The translations under genes and the position numbers were made by a program. The notes beneath the pieces are model-generated. The model saw only the letters and a program-made list of their open reading frames with translations, was not told the origin of the DNA and did no database searches. From assembly GCA_000818945.1 (NCBI GenBank), contig KN805384.1, positions 585,681-649,680 on the forward strand: a DNA stretch of 64,000 bases, read 5' to 3'. Position 1 is the stretch's first letter. Every line of letters begins with the position of its first letter. The DNA comes from Schizochytrium sp. CCTCC M209059 (Eukaryota; Sar; Bigyra; Thraustochytrida; Thraustochytriidae). Of this stretch, positions 36,802 through 44,922 are shown piece after piece.

Positions 36802-38079
36802 ATGGCTCACCGTGTGCGCAGGCTGGCGGACCAGCTGAGGCCCCAAGCGTGTATTGGCGAAATGGAGAACCGCCAGGTGGAAAATGAGACCAAGGTGACC
36901 TACGTACGCAAGCCCATTAAGATCGTCTTCGAAGACAAGACAGCGGCCGATGAACGGTACGGAGGCAATGGCGACGTCGCGATTCTCGAAGGCGAGCTCC
37001 TCGAGCCCCAGAATGTTGCGAGCAAGTCCGTCTTTATCTTTATGCATCCCAGTGGAATTCAAAACCTGCTGCCTATGCCCGTCGCCATGGCACGTGCCGG
37101 TTTGCATGTTATCACCTGCTGCAGTCGGTACCCGAACAACGACTCTTGTCTTATCATGGAAAAGGTCGCCATCGACCTCGGTGCTTGCGTGAAGCACGCA
37201 AAGGAAAAACTCGGGTACGTCAAGGTCGTTCTTTGTGGCTGGAGCGGCGGTGGATCGCTCTCCTCCTTTTACCAGGCGCAAGCCGAGCGCCCCACGATCC
37301 GGAAAACCCCCGCAGGCGACTCTGTCGATCTCACCGCGGCAAACCTGCCTCCTGCGGATGGGCTGTGCATTCTCGCTGCACACACGAGCAGGGCCAAAAT
37401 CTTTACAGAATGGATTGATCCCAGCGTCCTTGACGAGAGCGACCCGTCCAAGCGCGATCGGGACCTCGACGTCTTTGACCCGGCCAACCCCAATCAGCCG
37501 CCCTACTCTCCCGAGTACATTGCGCGCTTCCGGCAAGCGCAAATCGGGCGCAACCGCCGCATCACGCGCTGGGCCAAGCAGCAGCTCGCAAAACTCGACG
37601 AGACTGCGTCCCGAGCGCCTACGGACTGGCGACGCGCTCGTCGCGACCTCGCTTTTACAGTGCATTGCACACAGGCGGACCTTCGCCGACTCGACACGAC
37701 CATCGAGCCAAATGCGCGCGAAGCGACGCCACTTGATACCCTTGCTGCCGAGAATCACTCGCCCGTTGGACTTGCGCGCTTCACTACATTGCGCAGCTGG
37801 CTTTCACAGTGGAGTTACGATGATTCCAAGGCAGACGGGCCTCAAAGTCTCACCACTGTCGAGTGTCCCGTTCTCGTCATGGCCAACGAGGCCGATCATC
37901 TTGTGCCTGGCTCGCACCCCAAGGCCATGTACGATGCTGTTCGTCATAGCCGCAAGACTTTTCTTGAGATCGAGGGTGCCACGCATTACTATTTTGGACA
38001 AAAGCAACTCATGGCTTCTGCGATTCAACGCATCAAGACGTGGCTGCGCCAGCAGGATCTGCTTGAGTCCCAAGTTTAA
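36802..38079 (+). CDS. Alpha/beta-hydrolase-fold protein
   Basis: 425 aa from ATG 36802 (a second ATG at 36862 is possible; the frame is open upstream without an ATG). The fold is recognised from SVFIFMHPSG (strand and oxyanion region), the nucleophile elbow VVLCGWSGGGSLS (GxSxG), a late acid in VMANEADHLVPG and the catalytic His in GATHYYFGQ, so the Ser-Asp-His triad is intact. A ~150-residue helical cap lies between the elbow and the acid. The substrate is unknown; an esterase or lipase-like activity is inferred from the fold. No signal peptide or TM segment is apparent. A purine-rich minisatellite abuts the start. Confidence 0.83.
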   Translation: MAHRVRRLADQLRPQACIGEMENRQVENETKVTYVRKPIKIVFEDKTAADERYGGNGDVAILEGELLEPQNVASKSVFIFMHPSGIQNLLPMPVAMARAGLHVITCCSRYPNNDSCLIMEKVAIDLGACVKHAKEKLGYVKVVLCGWSGGGSLSSFYQAQAERPTIRKTPAGDSVDLTAANLPPADGLCILAAHTSRAKIFTEWIDPSVLDESDPSKRDRDLDVFDPANPNQPPYSPEYIARFRQAQIGRNRRITRWAKQQLAKLDETASRAPTDWRRARRDLAFTVHCTQADLRRLDTTIEPNAREATPLDTLAAENHSPVGLARFTTLRSWLSQWSYDDSKADGPQSLTTVECPVLVMANEADHLVPGSHPKAMYDAVRHSRKTFLEIEGATHYYFGQKQLMASAIQRIKTWLRQQDLLESQV

Positions 38080-38208
38080 ATTTTAAACAATATTCTTTCT
38101 ATTTTGATGTCTTTCCAATTGTGGGAACGTTGCTTTACATCTGCTATCTGCTTGCATACTCGATTAACGGCCGACAAGCAGCAACAGAAGAGGACTTTAA
38201 GCGACAGA

Positions 38209-38340
38209 AGGGGGGGGGGGGGGGGTTTCCAAAAATGAATTTTAATTTTTTGTCTACCTCANNNNNNNNNNGCAATAGACACACAGGGGGGGGGGGGGGG
38301 GAGATTTCCAAAAATGAATTTTAATTCTTTGTCTACCTCA
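38209..38340. other. Poly-G repeat duplicated around a 10-N assembly gap
   Basis: A G17 run followed by a 36-nt block (TTTCCAAAAATGAATTTTAA onward) ends exactly at N 38262-38271. After the gap a G16 run and the same 36-nt block with one mismatch recur, covering the stop codon of the next gene. This looks like two contig ends carrying the same sequence. Confidence 0.9.
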
Positions 38341-41300
38341 GATAATTAGCCAGCAGCTTACGCTTGTACTTCCAGGCCTCCGCCTTGGACGCGCCAAGCT
38401 GCACGTGCAGAGCTCGAACCTCCTCTTGCAAGGCTTCCGTCTCCATGTTACGCATGAAATCGCCAAGTCGCGGCGCCCCTCGCGGTGCTGTGGTGGTCCG
38501 CTTTAGGCACGTCCACGCCTTGGACTTTAGCAGCAAGTTACGACGCTGTGCAAGAGCGTCGAGCCGCTGGATTGCCACGCCTGCGCCAAGACGCCAGTCA
38601 TCGCTCGGCTGATCCATTTGTTGCGTTTTCGAAGCGCTTCGTCGCTCGCTTCTGCGATTCTCGGGCACAAAGGCCGCCATAAGTGCCCCATCAAATTCGC
38701 GTCCCAGCTTGTGCCACGCCACCTCGCGCTGCAAAAGGGCACGATGAAAGCTTCGGGGTTCAACCTTGCCATTCGTGTTCACCTCGAGACCGTCGCAAAG
38801 ACGATCAATCTCCCCAAACATGCGCTGATGCTTGAGCCGTCGCCGCAGCTTGCGTCGCAGTTCACCCGGGTACAAAGGCTCCTTTTGGTAAAGTGCAGGC
38901 CGCACGGGGTCCACGCCGAGTCCTTGCTTCGCGCGAGTGCGCCACTTGCTAAATGCCAAGGCCATGGCTCGCGAAAGCACCTTGGCCCACACCAGCGCAA
39001 TGCGTGCCCCCGCCGCAGTCTGGTCAATTGCCGCACCGTATACCTCTACCAGCTCGTTGGCCCGGTCTCGCTCCAAGACTCGCGTCCACACCGCGAACGC
39101 GTGACCGAGGGCCACGAATCGCGACTTGGACCACACGCTGTTGAGGAACGCCACAGCGCCCCTGCGCCGTGTCTGGGCCGCCCATGCCTGGTGGATCGCA
39201 TCAGCGTCAGCGAGAGCCCCTTCGCTATGCTCGCGCTCGCGCTTTCGGCCCTCTTCCACTGCCTCTTGCAGAGAGGATTCGTGTGCAGACTTGAGTTGGG
39301 CCAACGCGTCAACATGGCTCTTGCTTTGAGCCCGCAGTCGTGCCTGCAGCTGCTCCTCCAACATGCGTCCTTGATTAACAAACTTTTCACGCTGCGCCTC
39401 GAGGTTCGCGCGATAGTGTTCCTTTGCAGAACACAACGCCTGCGCCAGCTCCAAGGCCTGCGATCGTTTCACCGTCGCCATCTCATCGCTGTGTTTTTGC
39501 TTCAGCGCTGCTAAGGCCTGGTCTCTGTCAAGACGGAGCTCCAAGGCTTCCTGGCTCGCCTTGGCACGACCCTGTTCGGCTTCGCGAAGCTGTCGCTGCA
39601 ATTCGTCAGCGTGCAACGAGAGAGTGGACACCTCTTCCTCGGACTCTGCGAGACGATCCTGGGCAGTCTTGAACCGCATCAATGCATCTTGTACGTGGTC
39701 GTCACCACCATGAGACGCGGGAGAGTGCTGCGCCTGAGCCTGTGCGCGCATGCGCGATAGCTCATTTTCGAGACGCTTACATCGCTGGGTCATCCGCGAG
39801 ATTGTCACCTTGGCATCAATGAGTTCACTCTTGGCATAGTCGAGCCCGAGACTGGTCTCTTCGCCCGTTCCCTTTGTCTCTCCATCCTTCTTTAGCCTCA
39901 CCGCTGCTTGATCCGTAGGGTCTTGGCTCTTGCGTTGGTCTTGCAACACTTTTTGGAACTGCTGGCGCTGTGTGTGTAGCTCGCGGGTCAGCGCCGCGCG
40001 CTCGATTCGCTCCCGTTCTAGCTGCTCTGTTAGATTTTCCCGAAGCTCGGCCAGCTCGTCCATTGCTTCGTCGCGCTCACGCTGCACTTGCTTGATGCGT
40101 GCTCGATAGCGCTCATTTTCTGCGAGCGCCATTGCCAATGCATCGCCATTACCCTCATCATCTGAAGGGTACTCATCCTCATGCACCTCTGCGCGTTGAC
40201 GTTGTCGCTGTCGCGGCTGTGGTCGTTCCCGGCTCGGACGTCGCTGGAGTCTTTCCGTTTCCGTTTGCGTTTGCGTTTGCGTTTCCGTTTGCGTTTGCGT
40301 TTGCGTTTCTTCGTCTTCTTCCTCGTCTTCATTTTCTTCATGCGCACGACTCGTATCCTCCAAATGGTCGTCCTCTTCGGGGGGCGTGCATACTTCTTCA
40401 GCAGGAATGTTTTTCTCGCTCGATGTGACCACCCTCAAAACTACGGGTGGCGATGCCGGTTGCGCGACGGGGCCGGTCTCATCCTTTTTCACCAGACGAA
40501 TACTTGGAAGAGCAGCCTTTGGAGTCCGAGCTCCTTCGTGTCGCGAGGAGCCAAAGTGTGCTTCTGCGACACGCTTCATGTCAAGAGCGGTCTCCATCTC
40601 CTGCGCGCGCTTTGCGCGGAATTGCTGCGCCTGCAAGCTGCCGTACTCGGCAAGAGAGAGCGATCCTGGCGTCGGACTCGTCGTTTCTACCATGGGTTCA
40701 AAGTGAAAGTGCCGCCCAGATTTACAAGACTTGCACGATCCAGGTGTCTTGGGTCTATCCTGGCAAGTTGTCGTTGCTGCCGGTGATTGCGTTGTCAAAT
40801 CGCGCACCTTGATAGGAAGACCGCGCACGGCGCGCTCAAGAAAGAGAGCGTAGTCTTTGACCTTTATTTTGAGCGCGCGCGCGCGTTTATGACATGCCGC
40901 AAGCGTGGGAAGGGCCTCCTGGTCCGCATTATTCAGGCCTGCCTCTTCGTATCGCTCCTTTGTCACGTCCTCGAGAACGAGGTGATAGAGTGCTGTGAAG
41001 AGTTTGACGCGATCTTCGTCTGCTTCGAGCGTGATGCGGACCCACTCGCGGTTCATGCCACGCGAAAGTAAATGACCAAGGGTTGTGGCTGCGTCGCGGA
41101 ATTTCCATGGTAGCTGCACAGCGACGGGCCGGACCCAGCAAGAGTGTCCAGACTCGCGGTGCAAGAAGTAAGTGCGTCCATAGCTGTCTTTGGTCTCTGC
41201 CCATCCTGAGGGGAGCTGCGCTTCCCCTGGTACTCGTGAATGCGGCGATTGCGCCGCCATGGCGCGTTCGAATTGGCGTGACTTTTCCTGCTGATGGTCC

Positions 41301-41401
41301 AGGAGCCGCTCTCGCGTGGTCACCCCTGCCGTCGATCGTCGCGGACTCCTCAATCGCGTCATGGGTTTGGCGTTCTTGCCGCCCTCGGACGCCAAAGGCA
41401 T
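38333..41401 (-). CDS. WW-domain, long coiled-coil protein with SFI1-like Trp repeats
   Basis: 1,022 aa from ATG 41401. A WW domain is at about 63-92 (LPSGWAETKDSYGRTYF...CW..P, both Trp and the final Pro present). The next ~100 residues (EWVRITLEADEDRVKLF) look like a helical domain. About 330-400 is acidic and disordered, with a TQTQTE repeat encoded by a hexanucleotide tract at 40256-40310. About 405-730 is a long coiled coil. Residues about 755-850 contain Trp-centred helices (FAVWTRVLERD, AFSKWRTRAKQ) like SFI1/centrin-binding repeats, and a short coiled coil ends the protein. WW plus coiled coil plus SFI1-like helices suggests a centriole/basal-body or cytoskeletal scaffold; this is inference. 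Convergent with the hydrolase gene across a small gap. Confidence 0.82.
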   Translation of the reverse strand: MPLASEGGKNAKPMTRLRSPRRSTAGVTTRERLLDHQQEKSRQFERAMAAQSPHSRVPGEAQLPSGWAETKDSYGRTYFLHRESGHSCWVRPVAVQLPWKFRDAATTLGHLLSRGMNREWVRITLEADEDRVKLFTALYHLVLEDVTKERYEEAGLNNADQEALPTLAACHKRARALKIKVKDYALFLERAVRGLPIKVRDLTTQSPAATTTCQDRPKTPGSCKSCKSGRHFHFEPMVETTSPTPGSLSLAEYGSLQAQQFRAKRAQEMETALDMKRVAEAHFGSSRHEGARTPKAALPSIRLVKKDETGPVAQPASPPVVLRVVTSSEKNIPAEEVCTPPEEDDHLEDTSRAHEENEDEEEDEETQTQTQTETQTQTQTETERLQRRPSRERPQPRQRQRQRAEVHEDEYPSDDEGNGDALAMALAENERYRARIKQVQRERDEAMDELAELRENLTEQLERERIERAALTRELHTQRQQFQKVLQDQRKSQDPTDQAAVRLKKDGETKGTGEETSLGLDYAKSELIDAKVTISRMTQRCKRLENELSRMRAQAQAQHSPASHGGDDHVQDALMRFKTAQDRLAESEEEVSTLSLHADELQRQLREAEQGRAKASQEALELRLDRDQALAALKQKHSDEMATVKRSQALELAQALCSAKEHYRANLEAQREKFVNQGRMLEEQLQARLRAQSKSHVDALAQLKSAHESSLQEAVEEGRKREREHSEGALADADAIHQAWAAQTRRRGAVAFLNSVWSKSRFVALGHAFAVWTRVLERDRANELVEVYGAAIDQTAAGARIALVWAKVLSRAMALAFSKWRTRAKQGLGVDPVRPALYQKEPLYPGELRRKLRRRLKHQRMFGEIDRLCDGLEVNTNGKVEPRSFHRALLQREVAWHKLGREFDGALMAAFVPENRRSERRSASKTQQMDQPSDDWRLGAGVAIQRLDALAQRRNLLLKSKAWTCLKRTTTAPRGAPRLGDFMRNMETEALQEEVRALHVQLGASKAEAWKYKRKLLANYLR

Positions 41402-42630
41402 CGTCGTGAGCGCGTGCGCACGCGTGCAAGGCGTACGTACTTGCGTATGCTAGCTAAGCACTTGCCCACGGGGCGACGTGCTCGGTTCGGTTCTTCCTAG
41501 CTGGCAGAAACGTGCGAGCAAAGGCGAGTCTCCCAGCGAAAGAGAGAGAGGCCACGCACAGGCGCACACGCACAGGCGCGCGCTCTCCCCTCGCCGGCCA
41601 GCAGCCTGCTGCTAATCTGCCTCTCGCCTACGTGTGTCTGCCTGCCTGCCTGCCTGCCTGCCTGTGCATGCATGCATGGACTCTTTCCTCCTGTGCGCCG
41701 CCGCGTCTCCCCTCCGCTCACACGCAGGTAGCCGTTGAAACAAAATGGGTTGTGCACTCCTTAAATGGGTTGCGGCGCCGAGAATGCCGGCTTGGCTTGG
41801 CTTGGCTTGGCGCGCGAGTCCCTCCCTCAGGCCGCGACGGCGCGGCAGGAGGGGGAAAGGGAAAGCGACGGGAAGCCCGCGCTGGCGCGGCGCGCGCGCG
41901 CGAGCGAGTGCAAGCGCGTGCGTGCGAAAGAGGGAGGAGCGAGCGCGCGCGGGGCCAGATCCGGAGGATCGGACGTGGCGAGGATGTGAATTCTCCTCGC
42001 CGGCGGCGGCTTTTGTGTAGGCGCAGCTTAGCGTGGTGGGGAAAGTTGCTCTATTACTACTGGCATAGTCCCCAGTGTAGGCCTAGTAGAGTATACCGCC
42101 GTGGACAGCTCGCTAAGAACACAAGGGAGGACACGAGGACAGACAGACAAGGACAGCTTGCAAGAGCGCAAACGAGGACGCGGGAAACGGAGAATCCCGA
42201 GCGCGAGGACGCCGAGGCAGCGCGAGAAAGGCACGCGAAGAGCTCGAAGACGGCTGCTGCACGGCGCGAAGGCTCTTTGATGGATAGGGAGGAGAGGAAG
42301 CGCAGGGGGAAAAGCGGAATTGGCACGATCACGAGAGACCTCGGTGAGACCTGCCTCTGTGAAGATCCGCCTCTGGTGAATGATGGGATGATTTTGACGA
42401 GGATGATACGGTAGACAGTAAGGCGGGATAAGGAGAGAATGGATCCGCACAAACCTGGCCCAGCGGGAGGGTGACAAACCCGCTTCGACGCGAGCCTCGC
42501 GAGCGCGTACGAGGAGCAGGAGAGGGAGCGGGAGAAGGACTTGGCCGGCCGGGGCAGGAGGGGCAGAGGGGAGCAAGCAGGCAGGCAGGCAGGCAGGCAG
42601 GCAGGCAAGGCAAGCAGGCAGCGCGGCGCG
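41402..42630. other. Divergent intergenic region
   Basis: 1.2 kb between the WW protein (-) and MCC beta (+) starts. It contains GCCTGCCT repeats (41638-41662), GCATGCATGCATG, a GCGCGCGCG run near 41890 and GGCAGGCAGGCAGG (42568-42608) just before the MCC start. No gene is supported; long biased open frames are GC artefacts. Both promoters should be here. Confidence 0.55.
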
Positions 42631-44361
42631 ATGGCGCTCATGGGCACGGCGAGGCGGGCGGGAGCCGCGACGGCGCGCTGGGCCGCGCGCACGACGGCCC
42701 GGCGCGGGGCGTCCACGACGGCAGCGGGGCAGTGGGAGAAGGCGGGCATGGTCCTGGACGGCGACGTGCAGCCCGGGTCCGAGAGCTTCGCGGCCAACCG
42801 CAAGGCCATGCGCGGCGAGGTGGAAAAGCTGCGCGAACTGCTCAAGACCGCGCGAGAGGGCGGCGGCCCCAAGGCGAGGAAAAAGCACATGGACAGAGGC
42901 AAGCTCCCCGTGCGCGAGCGCATCGACAAACTTGTAGACGCCGGGTCGCCCTTTCTTGAACTCTCCGCCCTCGCCGGACACGAGCTCTACGACGGAATCG
43001 ACGTGCCCGCGGGAAGCATCGTGACGGGCATCGGCCAGGTGCGGGGCGTGCCCTGCATGATCGTCGCGAACGACGCCACCGTCAAGGGCGGCACCTACTT
43101 TCCCATCACCGTGAAGAAGCACCTGCGCGCGCAAGAGATCGCCATGGAAAATAAGCTCCCGTGCATCTATCTTGTCGACAGCGGCGGTGCCTATTTGCCC
43201 ATGCAGAGCGAGGTCTTCCCGGATGCAGACCACTTTGGCCGCATCTTTTACAATCAAGCGCGCATGTCGTCCATGGGCATTCCGCAAATTGCCTCCGTCA
43301 TGGGATCTTGCACGGCCGGCGGTGCTTACGTCCCCGCCATGTGCGATGAGAGCATTATTGTGCGTGGCACGGGCACCATCTTTCTGGGCGGCCCGCCCCT
43401 TGTGCGCGCCGCCACAGGTGAGATCATTGACGCAGAGTCTCTTGGTGGCGCCGACTTGCACTCGCGTGAATCTGGCGTCACGGACCATCTTGCGGAGAAC
43501 GATCACCACGCGATTGAAATTGCGCGCGATATTGTCGGCAACCTGAATCTTGAGGGCCGCCTTTACAAGCCGGCTGTCGCCCCAGAAGAGCCTGTTTTCG
43601 ACGTCAACGAGATGGACGGCATTTTACCTGCAGACGCCCGCCAGAGCTTTGATATTCGCAAGGTTATCGCCCGCGTCGTTGATGGCTCGCGCTTTTCCGA
43701 GTTCAAGGCCAACTACGGCACCACCCTTGTCTGCGGCTTTGCCAAGATCCAGGGCCAGAATGTGGGCATTATTGCCAACAACGGCATTCTCTTTTCCGAA
43801 TCTGCTCTCAAGGGCGCGCACTTCATCGAACTCTGCTGCCAGCGCCGCACGCCCCTCATCTTTCTGCAAAACATTACTGGCTTCATGGTTGGCAGCAAGT
43901 ACGAGGCTGAAGGCATTGCCAAGAACGGCGCCAAGCTCGTGACGGCGGTCTCCTGTGCTAACGTCCCCAAAATCACTTGCATCATTGGCAACTCCTACGG
44001 TGCCGGAAACTACGGCATGTGCGGCCGCGCCTACGGCCCGCGCATGGTCTTCATGTGGCCTAACGCAAAGATTGCCGTCATGGGTGGCGAGCAGGCAGGA
44101 ACTGTTTTGGCTCAGGTGGCCCGCGACAACTACGAAAAGGCTGGAAAGGAGCTCGCGCCCGAGGAGGAAGCTCGCATCAAGGATCCCATCCTTCAGCAAT
44201 TTGAGCGCGAGTCTCACTCCACGTACTCGTCTGCCCGTCTCTGGGACGACGGCGTTATCGAGCCTGCACAGACCCGCAATGTTCTTTCGTATGCACTTCA
44301 CGCTGTCACCGCTTATGAGGAACCTCAAGCGAACACCAAGATTGGCGTTTTCCGAATGTGA
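42631..44361 (+). CDS. MCCC2: Methylcrotonoyl-CoA carboxylase beta (carboxyltransferase) subunit, mitochondrial
   Basis: 576 aa from ATG 42631. The first ~35 residues are Arg/Ala/Thr-rich without acids (GTARRAGAATARWAARTTARR), a mitochondrial presequence. The rest is a biotin-dependent carboxyltransferase: LVDSGGAYLPMQSEVFPD, FYNQARMSSMGIPQIA, VMGSCTAGGAYVPAM, GTIFLGGPPLVRAATGE, GGADLHSRESGVTD, and in the second half FLQNITGFMVG and SYGAGNYGMCGRAY. The GGAYLP and DHFGR-FYNQ patterns single out the MCC beta chain over propionyl-CoA carboxylase. It accepts the carboxyl group from biotin on the alpha subunit (not in this window) and makes 3-methylglutaconyl-CoA in leucine breakdown. Length is normal. 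Confidence 0.95.
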   Translation: MALMGTARRAGAATARWAARTTARRGASTTAAGQWEKAGMVLDGDVQPGSESFAANRKAMRGEVEKLRELLKTAREGGGPKARKKHMDRGKLPVRERIDKLVDAGSPFLELSALAGHELYDGIDVPAGSIVTGIGQVRGVPCMIVANDATVKGGTYFPITVKKHLRAQEIAMENKLPCIYLVDSGGAYLPMQSEVFPDADHFGRIFYNQARMSSMGIPQIASVMGSCTAGGAYVPAMCDESIIVRGTGTIFLGGPPLVRAATGEIIDAESLGGADLHSRESGVTDHLAENDHHAIEIARDIVGNLNLEGRLYKPAVAPEEPVFDVNEMDGILPADARQSFDIRKVIARVVDGSRFSEFKANYGTTLVCGFAKIQGQNVGIIANNGILFSESALKGAHFIELCCQRRTPLIFLQNITGFMVGSKYEAEGIAKNGAKLVTAVSCANVPKITCIIGNSYGAGNYGMCGRAYGPRMVFMWPNAKIAVMGGEQAGTVLAQVARDNYEKAGKELAPEEEARIKDPILQQFERESHSTYSSARLWDDGVIEPAQTRNVLSYALHAVTAYEEPQANTKIGVFRM

Positions 44362-44504
44362 AGACCTTTTTGTTCACCCTTTGACACATTCGCGATGCTT
44401 TCGAAAGCAAGTAAATTTTTTTCTTATTCATTCGTTATCACGTGTGCATGTGCAATGTGCATTCAACTTGGGCTGACTTGTGTGATACGGATTTAGCAAC
44501 ACAG

Positions 44505-44539
<35 letters not shown>

Positions 44540-44922
44540 GTCTGTCTGTCTACCTGTCTGTCTACCTGTCTGTCGAGGATTCTTGCGCTCGAGAAGTCGT
44601 AGCGTGAGGTCCGGCTACAGTGAAGAATTTTCTCAAATTTTCGCTGCAAGGCAAACGAAGGAGCCCGACAATGAATCAAGGTGAAAGAAATGGTCTGTGT
44701 GACGGCTCTGATTCGTTCATTACATGTCCGGTTTTTTCCTCAGCGAGTGCAGACACTTTCTGGAAATGGAGGAATGAGCCTTTTTATTGTTTCCTGTCAA
44801 AAGTAAATTGCATGTAAACAGTCTTCGTTCACCAAAAAAAAGAATGACTGACGTATTGGCCGTCTACCAAAGGTTCCAGGACACAAGCGTGGTCAGAGAA
44901 ACAGACAATGCGGTTAAGCGAC
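44362..44922. repeat. Convergent 3' region with CT/GTCT microsatellite (44507-44575)
   Basis: A (TC)n run of about 29 bp changes into CTGT/CTAC tetranucleotide repeats, in all about 69 bp. The remainder is AT-rich 3'-UTR-like DNA between MCC beta (+) and the M14/GGCT fusion gene (-), without a recognisable gene. Confidence 0.8.

Noticed and set aside
41512..42414. 300-codon plus-strand frame between WW protein and MCC beta
   Set aside because: Arg/Ala/Glu-biased composition over repeat DNA, no plausible start and no domain.
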